A stretch of 56,500 nucleotides of DNA, from contig CAJNDS010000780.1 in the NCBI GenBank assembly GCA_905221605.1, positions 126,001 through 182,500 of the forward strand, read 5' to 3'. A program made the translations under genes and the position numbers. The notes below the pieces were generated by a model. The model was not told the origin of the DNA, searched no databases, and was given only the letters and a program-made list of their open reading frames with translations. Positions 10,301-19,470 of the stretch are shown here, piece after piece (position 1 is the first letter of the stretch; the number at the start of each line of letters is the position of its first letter). This stretch comes from Symbiodinium natans. Taxonomy: Eukaryota > Sar > Dinophyceae > Suessiales > Symbiodiniaceae.

Positions 10301-10362
10301 TCGAGCACCTGGACTACCGTTCTGTACTGGTAGCCTCCTGGCTCGTGTCCGCCAGGTTCCAC
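7129..10362 (-). CDS. Retroelement pol part 1: protease, zinc/TM region, RT thumb, RNase H
   Basis: A 1077-codon frame starting at a GTG inside the end of gag, in the -1 frame with 49 nt of overlap, as in retroviral gag-pro junctions. A retropepsin-like domain opens the protein: the active-site segment reads CMLDGCAGANHVT (DGCAG in place of D-T/S-G-A) and a later LILGGRALD matches the flap-distal ILG motif. Next come four Cys pairs (CGC, CADC, CFAC, CSSC; ~9330-9500) and one hydrophobic segment, IGVLSVLAAVTVLASVW. The second half is the RT thumb/connection (DYYYEKLAADM, GKLLGHNIG, QQFLGCANWLRGYLP; ~8790-8430) and a Ty3-type RNase H with ADAS, SLTPAQQNW-E and CWTDHANL (~8330-8020). The RT fingers and palm that should precede the thumb are absent here and lie 3' of the integrase. 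Confidence 0.85.
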   Translation of the reverse strand: MEPGGHEPGGYQYRTVVQVLDRKVECMLDGCAGANHVTEELVVGMMNRAAELGIGTEDPGFPVVRLEKWVHPEYVHGIASGAPVPLKGAAVLRVTLLEGRTADDCRPNTEIFVRCKIAARGTSDWHGLILGGRALDCAGRMGLGFRPGPDFHVLDTLGIRMPRCEDHSKTRKDRAYAFEARLSSLDDASCTEPGGGSRELLRYDGEEPLELSPGDGVLVPVVREPGVSAEGSLSEVVLPVECGVEAVPGLWPTGEGKGFVLLAAQECDHSLQPGEVVAEVRSGLVSTAACGCGAVETVFESEPSPQACADCGVAVATVDHDPCFACGSASRAAARSFQGCSSCARSFGRLRTGARIGVLSVLAAVTVLASVWSGSGPVGRPVEEPGVLTCLDHLPSVDSWWEAPGGYASVWGRRPAQKDLGTLAVEKAPYETCLLQRVGEAWRLWDTRDLRVAESVACSDEVPVTERLAVFRTRKGPRWAGWREGSATAGRGASDAVRPADAVDTARCPSYHIVESWDIDKMIEEPPTDYYYEKLAADMRARHPKACPRLLDHLVSLEGFLDKSILFGFSFGISKAEVCVSKGKLLGHNIGRDGSSPDEERCQAVIDFPPLWEKLHIQQFLGCANWLRGYLPVEYGHAAKILGQWQKPGAVFPEGGLGSAATEGCKAFKAIKRMMQNRINLATFDEASAADGSCPLEQIADASGIAVGGSVVQMTRDLSQLKVLMTHSKSLTPAQQNWPPLIQEAFAQLEVKRATRRMFGSIRTLCWTDHANLTRAQTSDIGMDPKLVRWVAEILMDGSEIRSLSGRSATLGDSFSRNPKDRDALLAARTKDLEGLSGQLRGFDLDQYLGEGTEGDGPVPWAVGNDAVPEPAGRVQAAAVPMCVVAALPVRVMVVFDYARWKEQDAELTEIRRVFQASLPGVSVAVRGCWGPFEDTDGLASHFDCGAGRLAGTKKIKRIRVDLLTSCAKVLREASGFRPQFLVGLGQGGLVTAVLRWPLVVELRSKLVGLGRHQGYLGGAATPLAHAARPLGSGRGLSGTQEGFSGASPARFWDRREAGIGGGGSAVLEAGRGSFHR

Positions 10363-12845
10363 CAGTCTTTCGGCAAATCGTCCAGGGTGGCGAACTTGTC
10401 CCGCCCGCCCTTGCTCAACGGAAGCGCGTGCTGCTGCACCGCGGCGCGTCCTGCGGCTCCTGAGACGCCTGCCTGGACGCCTGAGCTGCCTATCTGGACA
10501 CTGAACGCGGCGAAGGGGTTAGACATGGAAGCACCGGAGGGCGCGGCCCAGTTGGCAGGCAAGGCCGGCGTCCCTCCTGAGGTCGTCAGGTTGTGGACCA
10601 TGTCGCAGCTGGCTCCTTTCTTGCACGACCCATTCTTGGAGAAAAAGGGGCAAACAGTGCCTGGTGGCTTCGCCGCGCCTTTGGCCGCAGCCTTAGGCTT
10701 AGCGCTGGCCTTTGCCTTGCCACCTCCCTTCCCCTTGCCCTTACCTTTCGCAGTGGCAAAGGTTTGGTCACCCTTCTTGGCCGCGAGAGCTTTTCTGCGG
10801 AGCTCCTTGTCGTGGCTGTACGGGCAGGCATCCCCTTTCGGGCAATTCCCGTGGTCGCGAAAGTGGAAGCAGATCTTCTTGTCCGCTCCTTTGCCAGCTC
10901 CCTTCGACGCAGCGGCAAACGTCTGGTCCGCGCCAGCTTTGGCCGCGGCAGCTGCTCCCTTCGCAGCAGCCTTAGCAGCGGCCTTGAGGCTCCTGATCTC
11001 CTTCTGAGCCTCGGCTAGCGCGACCGACGGGTCCGCGCTCGGAGAGCCGGTCGTTGAGTACACAGAGTGGGAAACAGCCCGGTGAGCTGCTTCCCTCTGT
11101 TCGTACTCCAAGACGACCTTATGGCTCTCCTCCCAAGTCTGCGGCCCTCGCAGCCCGCCATCCTTGGGATCGCCGGGCCACAACCGCTTGTCACTCCGTA
11201 TCTCCTTTTGGAGATACGGAGGCATCTTGCGGAGGTACGAGAGATACAACTCTCGTGGGGTCTTCCCGAGACCCACCGCCTCAAGGTCCGCGATCGATGC
11301 CTCAAACAAAGGCTCGAATTGGTGGCCTGTGAGCTTGCCCTTAGCGAGGGAGGCATGCTCACCATCCACGCGGACTTCTCTTTCCTCCCGCGATTCCCCG
11401 AACATCAAGTGCTTGTTCTTGATGCGGTCGTACACCGCCTGTGGGTCGGAGAGAACCTCTCCCGACTTCCACGCTGCGCGGTAGGCGTTCGTGTACGTCT
11501 TCATGCGCGAGCCGCGGCAGCGCCCGCGTAGCGCTAGCAGCTTTTCGCGCGCACTCATACCGCGGCAGTTGTTGGCCAGCGCGCAGACGTCCTCGAACTC
11601 CTCGTAGAACAGGACAACGTCTCGCGCGTCCGACTTGTCGTCGGTCAGCGTCGGCCACGTGAGGTCAGTTTTGACCGTCGTTATGGAGCTTTGCCCGCCC
11701 CTCTGCGCCAACGCTTCTTTCAGCGCTTCAGTTTGGGCGGCGAGTGCGGCGGCGAAATCGCCCGCCGGGTTTTGGGACCCGGTCTGCGAACCTCCGCCGT
11801 CTGAACCTCGCTTCAGGGCTTCTATCTCCATCTCCAGCGCCGCAAGCTTCGCGCGCAAAGGGGAATCGCCGTCCGTCGCGCCCAGGTCACGGGCCGCGGA
11901 AGGACCACCTGCAACCTCGGCAGTGTGCAAACCTCCACGGTCCAAACCTACCCCCAACCCACTTGCAGTCGCAGGCTGTGGGAGCCCTGGGGAACGCGGC
12001 CCCACGGCTTCAACTGGCACATCGGACGGGGAGCTCCAAACCTTCTCTTGGCTCGAGCTTTCTTTTCCCCCTAGCGCGAGGATAAGCTCCCCGATGCATT
12101 GGATTTCACGCTGAATCTCCTCTGCGTCTTCGGGGTCCTCGCCACCGCGCAAAGCCGCGACCGAGAATCTGGTCCGCAGCCGACGGACCATCTTTGTCGG
12201 ATGCCAGTCCCCGCCTATCTTGGAGAACTCATCCGCAAGGAGGGTGGCTTTGGTGCTTAAGGCGTCAAGGTCACGGGAGCTCACCGTGACTCCATGCGCC
12301 TTCAGCGCGAGGACAATCCGCGAAACGCGCGTCAAGTAGTCCGCGACCGGTTCCTGGTCTGGACGGAAAATCGCGCGCAGCTCCGCCTGCAAGCCCTCTG
12401 CGGTGCCTGGCACCGAACCTGCTGTCGACGGCGGACCGGACGGTCCCGCCGGGCGGGACCCTGGTGCCGTAGCAGGGACATAGGCAGCACCGGTAGGGAC
12501 CATGGCCAGCTCTCTAGCCGCGGCGCTGACGTCCACCCGCGGCGGACTGTCGCCTCCAGCGCCCGAGGCTTCAGGGACTAGCTCGGAGTCCTCTTCTTCT
12601 TCCTCCTCATCCTCATCCTCGTCTTCGGCGTCATGGAGGAACTTCATGACTTTTCGCCAGAGAGCCGCCTCTTGCTCTGGCGTAGTGCTAACCCCATCCC
12701 GCTTGGACAACGGACGGCTGCCAGTCTCCCTACGCCACTTAAGCCAAGCGACGTAGCTCATCCGCTCGGGATAGGGAACGTCTCCACCTTCGATCGCTTC
12801 GAGGAGGGTGACGCCCTCGGCCTGACCTGCAACCTCTGCGGACAT
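10314..12845 (-). CDS. Retroelement Gag with two CCCH zinc fingers
   Basis: The ATG at 12845 is the first in frame; the frame stays open upstream to a GTG at 12932 through a short tandem duplication. The 843-residue protein has an acidic run near residues 80-95, a capsid-like helical region (roughly 430-600, including AREKLLALRGR and LYLSYLRKMP), an Ala/Lys-rich linker, and two CCCH fingers with canonical C-x8-C-x5-C-x3-H spacing: FHFRDHGNCPKGDACPYSH (~655) and PFFSKNGSCKKGASCDMVH (~728). Gag proteins normally carry CCHC knuckles for RNA packaging; CCCH fingers are a different RNA-binding fold. The 3' end overlaps the protease frame. The assignment to gag rests on position, size and nucleic-acid-binding fingers. 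Confidence 0.8.
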   Translation of the reverse strand: MSAEVAGQAEGVTLLEAIEGGDVPYPERMSYVAWLKWRRETGSRPLSKRDGVSTTPEQEAALWRKVMKFLHDAEDEDEDEEEEEEDSELVPEASGAGGDSPPRVDVSAAARELAMVPTGAAYVPATAPGSRPAGPSGPPSTAGSVPGTAEGLQAELRAIFRPDQEPVADYLTRVSRIVLALKAHGVTVSSRDLDALSTKATLLADEFSKIGGDWHPTKMVRRLRTRFSVAALRGGEDPEDAEEIQREIQCIGELILALGGKESSSQEKVWSSPSDVPVEAVGPRSPGLPQPATASGLGVGLDRGGLHTAEVAGGPSAARDLGATDGDSPLRAKLAALEMEIEALKRGSDGGGSQTGSQNPAGDFAAALAAQTEALKEALAQRGGQSSITTVKTDLTWPTLTDDKSDARDVVLFYEEFEDVCALANNCRGMSAREKLLALRGRCRGSRMKTYTNAYRAAWKSGEVLSDPQAVYDRIKNKHLMFGESREEREVRVDGEHASLAKGKLTGHQFEPLFEASIADLEAVGLGKTPRELYLSYLRKMPPYLQKEIRSDKRLWPGDPKDGGLRGPQTWEESHKVVLEYEQREAAHRAVSHSVYSTTGSPSADPSVALAEAQKEIRSLKAAAKAAAKGAAAAAKAGADQTFAAASKGAGKGADKKICFHFRDHGNCPKGDACPYSHDKELRRKALAAKKGDQTFATAKGKGKGKGGGKAKASAKPKAAAKGAAKPPGTVCPFFSKNGSCKKGASCDMVHNLTTSGGTPALPANWAAPSGASMSNPFAAFSVQIGSSGVQAGVSGAAGRAAVQQHALPLSKGGRDKFATLDDLPKDWWNLADTSQEATSTER

Positions 12846-12926
12846 CGCCGCGCCTTGGTTAGCAGGCCGCAGGCGTGGCACACGAAGCGCCGCGCCTTGG
12901 TTAACAGGCCGCAAGCGTGGCACACA
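12846..12926. repeat. 42-bp tandem duplication at the gag start
   Basis: Two copies of a ~42-bp unit (12846-12887 and 12888-12926) differ at only a few positions; each contains CGCCGCGCCTTGGTTA and GGCCGCA. They lie immediately upstream of the gag ATG and keep the frame open. Confidence 0.75.
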
Positions 12927-13210
12927 GTCCACGCGTCCAGGTCACGGACCGCGACGGACAAGCAAAGCAATGCTTGCCCACTCGGGCCGTAGGCACAAGA
13001 GCTGTACGTTTCCCAGAACAGCCCCCAATTGTGAAGTCGACCAGCACTGGACTTGCACTCAGCCAATGCAATCACAGCCCGGTCACGCTGTTTTACGACT
13101 TCGTGAGTCCAAGCACTTGTGCAGCTACGCCTGAGTGCGTCCGGTCGGACCGCACAGCAACCTAGGAGCTACTGTGCGACTCTACCGTGCTCAAAGGCAC
13201 ACGCTCGGTA

Positions 13211-13222
13211 CTTGAGCCAAAA
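13211..13222 (-). other. Relic of the dinoflagellate spliced leader (3' part)
   Basis: On the minus strand this reads TTTTGGCTCAAG, identical to the last 12 nt of the 22-nt dinoflagellate spliced leader. The bases just upstream (GCCAATG) resemble the GCCA of the leader with a short insertion. It lies ~370 nt upstream of the gag ATG in the sense direction. Leader remnants fixed in genomic DNA are known in dinoflagellates and are taken as a trace of trans-spliced mRNA that was reverse-transcribed and reinserted. Confidence 0.55.
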
Positions 13223-13367
13223 CATTGGCATTGTTACGAATTGCAAAACTACGCATGCAAGGAAAACAACAGTACTGGTCCTGGCAGCTTTGCACATGCA
13301 GCGTGCGTGCATAGACCTGCTCACAACTTCCAAGTCGCATGATTGTGCTGTTTATTCATATATGCAC

Positions 13368-13515
13368 ATATCTATCTATCTATCTATATATATATATATA
13401 TACGAATATGTGTGTGTGTGTGTGTGCGTGTATGGTGCATATATGTATATAAAGATCTACATATATAGACATATATATGTATATATACACATATATACAG
13501 ACATGTAGGCAGATG
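13368..13515. repeat. TATC / TA / TG microsatellite
   Basis: Runs of ATCT, TA and TG units followed by imperfect ATATGTATAT repeats. Open frames here are low complexity and not genes. Confidence 0.85.
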
Positions 13516-13938
13516 TATATACGTGTAGCTGATCCTTTAGGCTTCTGTCTGCTACTGGTATGTAAACCGAACGAAGCCAAACAATGTGAATTCGTGTTGT
13601 CATCCTGGGTTGCCATTTGTTTTTGCATGCCTAACACGTAACTTGCTATGCCAGTGATTAACTCAATAAGTCTGCTTAACTGCCTCTTACACTTGCAAAT
13701 CAGCCTGCCGGACTAGGAAGTGCTCTGCGAGAAAAGTTGGAACGCTATTGAGCATTCCGGTCCGGCAGGAGTGGAGTTAGGGCCTCTACTGACGAAAGTA
13801 CATGCCGAAATCTATGACACGGGTAGTTGGGAACGGCGAAAAAGTCTGCGGATCATGTCAAACTAACATACAATGCGTATTGCCAAGAAGAACTGCCATG
13901 GCAAGGTGTGGATGTCTCTTACAAGGAGACCACAGGTG

Positions 13939-15239
13939 TCAGCCAGAACCCAGCGCAGGGCAGGATTGAACCGACTTCCCACCGACGGCTGGTCGTTGAA
14001 GAACAGAACAAGAAACAAGGGGAGGGTGGGAGTCAACATACTTCCCACGTCGCTTGGCCCTGTCGAAAAAAGATGGCAAAAAACATCGACTGTCGAGGAT
14101 GGAACCATCGTTTCGAGAACTGACCGCATCGTCACAGCCGCCTGGTAGGATAAACTCGTCCGGAGTCAAGGGCAATCCGATTTGGCAGTACAAAACTAAA
14201 ACAATGGACAGTGCGGGGAAGAAGTGCCATTTGATTGATTGGCATGGCGCTGCAAGTGCATATCGCTTCAGCAAAGTAGGCCGAGAGTCCGCACCACTTT
14301 CCATACAATGCGTCGCTTTCATTGCCTCCGGGGCAAAGAACGATGCGCTGCATGTTGACCCTCTCAGGGTTATTGCCCCCAGGCACACCTCGACCGCTCC
14401 CCCGGCCTGAATGCAAATGGAGTCGGGCCCAGGTGCGCAATGGTACACCGGAGAGCAGTGTGAGCTTATCAATCACCCGCTCTGACGGAGTGTAGGCGCT
14501 GTCGCCGAAGTTATCGTGGGATTCAGCGCCGCACTGCCAGAAGTCGGAGAAGGGGATAGTACTGGTCCGGTATTCCTGCAGCAGCATGGCACATCTAGAG
14601 GTGGAGCCCAACCTCTTGAGAAAACTCGACCTCGAAATGGTCTTGGTGCGAGAGCGGAAGACACTCAGCCACTCTGCTTCGCCGGCGCCGGATAGCGTCT
14701 GTCCTCCATCCGCAGGCATGCCCCGCCCATCGCTTGCTTCATCTCCTTCCCAAGAGGCAGGGCTTACCCTATAGCCGGGCCTCACAACATGCCGTAGCAC
14801 AGGGCTATTCTGTGCTGCTCTGCTCCTCGGCCACTGCCAGCTCCCCGTCCTTGAAGACTAAATTCTGCACCATGGGAACAATTGAGGACATTACCTGCCA
14901 GTGTCGGGTGAGCGATGAGGGCAACAGCTTCCATCCTAATGCAACGCCTGCCACCAGCCTTGAGTAAGCCTCTGAGCATTTTGCTGCGCGCTCAGAGCTC
15001 ATTTCCTAATCCTGGACCAAGCTGAGGAGCTTCCTTAAGGCAAAACATACAGTACCACGCGCGAGCTTGCGACCTGCATTGGAGGCTCCCCACCTATAAC
15101 CTCCAAAAGTACTTCCAGCTGTGAACTCGAAGGCCTCAGTCCACGCGTCATCCGTCTCCGAGCTCAGGGTGCGTCCTGGAAAAGGCGGCACGCAGCCAGG
15201 ACGGAATAATGGAATGATGTCTTCCCCGGCCCAAGCCAT
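13939..15239 (-). CDS. Possible multi-exon gene, function unknown
   Basis: Several overlapping minus-strand open segments look protein-like rather than random: one starting at an ATG at 15239 (MAWAGEDIIPLFRPG ... EAFEFTAGSTFGGYRWG), one at ~15000-14790 (ending VFKDGELAVAEEQSSTE), and one at ~14720-14240 (YTPSERVIDKLTLLSG, LHLHSGRG, PGGNN). They change frame at intervals, as expected for short exons with small introns. I recognise no family and have not placed splice sites. This could be one gene or chance open sequence. Confidence 0.3.
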
Positions 15240-15758
15240 GCTTCGGATTGTGCAAAGCGGAATATTGCAGCTTGATCAGAACTTTAGATCAAAATTATTG
15301 TTAGATTGCATTATTCTTTTTAGCATATTACGAGAAGATTATGAGTTCGGTGCGCTCCTCGAGTTTGTAGGGCCGACAGGGCCGAGCCACAATCATCGGA
15401 CGCAAGGGAAGCCTGGAGCGATTGAGGCCAGGGGTGAGATTGGGAGAAGGTTCTGGGATGCACAGGCTTTCTGCTCGCGCTGAGGGATCTGCGACTCCGA
15501 TCTACACTGGGCTGTTGTCCGCGATTCGCGATCGACCCTGAATCGCCTCAACTTTAAGCACTACGAAGCTGAATCTGAAATTCGCCGAGGGTGTGAGAAC
15601 AGGCACCCCCCTCCAACTCTTCCCCCCAAGCCCAAACTTTTTTGCCTGGAATGGGTACCCCCCCTAGGGGACCACAATCTGAAAGCGGACGGTTCGCCAG
15701 GACCAGGGCAGTTGAACGCCCCACAGGTGGTCCCCCTACCCCCTTCCTTGCCCCTGAC

Positions 15759-15812
15759 CCCCCCCCCCCTGCCCCCCCCGCCCCCCTGCCCCCCGCCCCC
15801 CCCCCCCATTTG
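15759..15812. repeat. Cytosine-rich tract
   Basis: Near-continuous C runs interrupted by single T or G bases. On the opposite strand this is a G-rich tract. Confidence 0.85.
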
Positions 15813-15925
15813 CCCCGCCCCTTTTTGCTTGAGGTTGAGGGCCCGCAGCTCGACTGGTGTGAGCAGGATGCTGCGAATCCTGTCCAAGCCGAACCGGCCG
15901 AACCGTCTAAACCCTGAACCTTGAA

Positions 15926-16120
15926 CCTTGAGCCTTGCACTCTAAACCCAAAAACCCTAAACCCCAAACCGTAAACCTTGAGCCTAAGCCCTCACCTTGA
16001 GCCTTGCACTCTAAACCCAAAAACCCTGAACCCCAAACCGTAAACCTTGAGCCTAAGCCCTCAACCCTAAACCCTCAACCCTAAACCATAAACCCGGAAC
16101 CCTAAACCCTAAACCCAACC
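15926..16120. repeat. Degenerate telomere-like CCCTAAA array
   Basis: Variants of CCCTAAA fill this stretch. Its first part contains a 69-bp unit starting CCTTGAGCCTTGCACTC, repeated once in tandem (starts at 15926 and 15995). Shorter patches of the same type occur near 38515 and 50920. They look interstitial rather than a chromosome end, because unrelated genes lie on both sides. Confidence 0.75.
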
Positions 16121-16277
16121 CTTATTGCTTGGGGTCAGCGACTTGGGCGCTGCGGAGTCACCATGCTCACGCGGATGCGCTGGGCCGGGCCAAGGCGGGT
16201 CGCGTAGAGCGCGTGCCCAGGTTCGGAAAACACATATGGCTAGTTGCTTGTTGACGCCGTCTCAGTACGTTCAACTG

Positions 16278-17303
16278 TCATCCACATAGTGTCACAAGCT
16301 CCCACCCACTAGCATGAACATCCGACATGGTCTTGCCAGAGTCTGCACGCTGTAGGTGTATTTGACAGCGTGTCTGTGCCTCAAGAACATCCTCCTCGGC
16401 ATGGCTTAGAAAGGCTGCCAAGGCAGGTAGCAGCCTCCTCAACCAAGGCATTGCAAGGAGAGAGGAGCTATCGGCAGCTAGCGTTAGCCTTGCTCTGTTT
16501 CTGGGCTCACAGCAACCCTCGGAAAAACCCACATGGGCCGCTGCGGCTGATGAGCAGCTGCTGCCGTGTCACCGTGTCTTGGGATACTCTAAGCCTCTAA
16601 GCCGAAAGATCCGAGCAAACAGGCATCAAGCAACAACTCGCTCCAACAAAGCCCTCTGCTGATTTGCACGGCTGAGCAGAACAGGCACTCCCATGTCGCC
16701 TTGAGCTTGCGAACGAGAAGGAAATGAAGATCCCTTTCCTGCAGTCAAGCTGTAAGCCCGCAACAATCATGAAAGAGATTACGTGACATCAAGGACTGTC
16801 AAGCGGGATCACAGTGCCTTAAGCACTAGCCTGACATGTAGTCTACACCCTTGCTGGCTGAGATGCTGGCATCGAGTACCCCTTTTTTTACATGATGAAG
16901 CAGCTTTATCCTTACCACGTGTGTCGGTTCAGCAGGGCGATCTCTGTCATCCGTCTGCGCCTGTGCTCCAAGATCTTGACCATGTCCTGCAGCTTGCAGG
17001 CCTTCGCGAAAGCCAGTGACTGCCAGTGTACGTGAAGTAGGGTATATATTTCTTGTACCCCCAGAAGGACACCAGGTATATACACTCACCATTAAAAAGG
17101 AACCTTGTATACACTCACCAATAACAGTAATATAAACCCTGCTTCACGTGAATTTCACAACATGAAACCTGGAAAGTCCCACAAGCATCACACTGGTGCC
17201 CCTGCCGGCAAATGCAGAGTGCAGGACACCCACGGCTCGCGCCTGGCTCCAAAAGGTTTCCAACAACCTCGCGCAGCACGTCGTCAATGCTCATACTTGG
17301 CAC
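16278..17303 (-). CDS. Possible exons of an unrecognised helical protein
   Basis: Three separated minus-strand segments read like amphipathic helices: MSIDDVLREVVGNLLEPG (~17300), AFAKACKLQDMVKILEHRR (~17010-16910) and LPALAAFLSHAEEDVLEAQ (~16440-16370). Their order and strand fit one gene with short introns. No family is recognised and the splice junctions are not assigned. Confidence 0.3.
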
Positions 17304-17974
17304 CTGGGCCCGGGCGGCACTCAGGAATCTCTTGTGTTCCAGAAATGGCCTTTGAACTGTATGTTCTGTAGAAACAGGCTTATGAGCCTTCGTTCCCGAA
17401 CAACGGGGGTCCTCTCCTACATCCCCAAGCTTGGGTGCCCCATCATGTCGTCACGCGAATCGTCTCCACAGGGCACGCATGAGCACACCAGTGAACGCTC
17501 AAGGCATTTTGTTTCAAAAAAAACTTCATGACAGAGAACAGCTACCAAAGATGAGGTGTTTGCGTCTTCAATTCAAGTTGATGCCGTTCTGCTAGCATCC
17601 AACGGCTTCCGGCCACTGGAGCTCAGGCCCTGAAGATGGCGATGCAAAGGCGCCCGCTGAAGAGCTTGGGAGCCCATCTCAGACAAGACCTCTGAGCTTG
17701 ACTCAATGCAGTCTGAGGCACATCGCTGAACAGGTGCTGCTGCCTGCCAATCTCTGCCAAATCCAGCTTTGCAACTTTGGCATCACAATCTTGCAGAGCA
17801 TCCCAGCCCGAGCCCGGCAGCTAGCCTGTGGATCTGGAGCAGTCGCTTGTTGTCCAGCAAAGCTTCCAGAATATTGCCTTCACATCAGCAAGCTTGCGCT
17901 AGTGAATGTTGCTCGAAGTCGCTTCGGCTTTCATATTGACTATTGACAAGTTTGGCTGACTGTGGCAAGCTGGC

Positions 17975-18040
17975 TGCGAGAGAGAGAGAGAGAACTGGGA
18001 GAGAGAGAGAGAGATAGGAGGGAGAGAGAGCGAGAGAGAA
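17975..18040. repeat. GA microsatellite
   Basis: GAGA runs with GGGA and TAGG interruptions. Between 18.05 and 19.2 kb I see no supportable gene. Confidence 0.8.
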
Positions 18041-19210
18041 CAAAAAAAGTAAATAAAAGCGAGACACTGAGAGAGCTGGAGATGAAAGGAGAGTCAACGG
18101 ATACGAAAGCTACCTCGTCCACCCTACATCTCTCCCGTCCTGTCGAGACGTGGACGATGTGGGCAGTGTCGACGCTTTGCACATGATCATGCGAGGCGCT
18201 TCCTGTCCGTGCGCTCCGTCATGAAGCTACGAAGCGACTCAGCAGACACGGCATGCTCGCCACAGCCTTGGACCAGGTATGGAAGATTGTCACGTGGCGG
18301 CAACAGTCCGGATGATTGTGGCCTGTGCACCAGGGCAACATAGAGCAATACTTCGCGGAGGTGCCGAAAGGTTAGCGCATCAAGGGCACAGCGTGCACCC
18401 CAGCAGAACAGAACAAATGCCCAAGCTTTCGTGGACAGCTGCAGGTTGTGCTCTACAATAGGCCGCCAGCTTCTGGAAATGAAGGGAGTTTATCTTGTTG
18501 CACTGCAAATGAAAGACATTCATTCTGGCAGGTTGAACAGAAAGACCAATCATGTGTTCAAACGTCGCCTATCACTTTGTGTACCTAACTGGGCTTGGCG
18601 ACTTGTCGATGGATGTTGTGTCTCACGTCGACAGCGACAGCAAAAGGCCACTTGTTGAGTTTCTAAATGCAACCCCACTTTTGGTTCTGTCACACCATGT
18701 CACATTGCCTTGCGGGACAAGAACCACTTCATTTGATAGCAGTGGTGCTGATCTTGCAAGATGCCTTCTGCAGTTAAAACATGGGTGACAGCGCAGCCCA
18801 GCTTGTGCCGTCGCGGACCCTCAGAGCTTACGGGTGAGCGGAAGCCCCAAGCACGCGCTTTCAGGAGAGTGCAGCTTAGTTTGAGTGGCGTGGTGAGGAG
18901 ATGGGCCTCAGCAGCCTGAAAAGAAGCACTAGCGCCCGCTGCTGCAGAGTGCTGGAGATGGGCTGCCTGGCAAAGACAGGCACAGGAAGGCGGTCTCTGG
19001 CGATGCAGACTGTGCCGGCTGACTAAGCCCTGCCGCGTGACGTTCGAAAGCACATGATATGATTCACTGTGTTCTTTTCCTTGCCTTGACCTCTGCGGCA
19101 GATCGCCTAGCTTGCCCCGGTGAACATAGCCATCCTGCTAAAGCATCTGTTTCAGTGCAGACACTTTCCGACCGGCTTCGAAGCATTCTGCAACACACGT
19201 CTGCACCGCA

Positions 19211-19220
19211 ACATGCTGCA

Positions 19221-19277
<57 letters not shown>

Positions 19278-19470
19278 GCGACAGCGGCGGGGGCGACGGC
19301 AGCAGCGGCAGCAGTAGCACAATGACAGCAGCGACAACGACGAGGACGAGGAGGAGGAGGAGGAGGAGGAGGAGGACGACGACGACGGCGGCGGCAGCAG
19401 CAGCAACAGCAGGAGGAGCAAAGCAGGAGGAAGAACAACAGCAGGAGGAACAACAACAGGAACAACTACA
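19211..19470. repeat. CAG and GAG/GAC trinucleotide array
   Basis: A CAG tract (about 19214-19318) passes into GAG/GAC/CAG triplets. All three frames are open on both strands (polyQ, polyA, polyL and so on), so coding cannot be inferred. From 19.5 to 20.85 kb there are long minus-strand open frames (up to 282 codons) without recognisable content. Confidence 0.8.

Larger units (their letters stand above)
1610..13226 (-). mobile_element. Ty3/gypsy-like retroelement with permuted pol
   Basis: The element is read from high to low coordinates. Its coding order is Gag, protease, zinc/TM region, RT thumb, RNase H, linker, integrase, methyltransferase-like remnant, RT fingers/palm. All three RT Asp residues, the D-D35-E integrase triad and the RNase H acidic positions are visible, so the protein parts look recently functional, although the frames are offset (-1, +1, +1, -1). 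I could not find matching long terminal repeats: the 13.0-13.2 kb flank has no obvious counterpart in the first 2.4 kb, and the downstream LTR, if any, may lie beyond base 1. The right limit is set by a spliced-leader remnant at 13211-13222. The boundaries are therefore approximate. Confidence 0.75.

Noticed and set aside
1-13230. Long terminal repeats of the retroelement
   Set aside because: By eye, no direct repeat of LTR size links the 13.0-13.3 kb flank with the first 2.4 kb; the partner may lie outside the window.
15926-16120. True telomere
   Set aside because: It is degenerate, short, and flanked by unrelated sequence on both sides.
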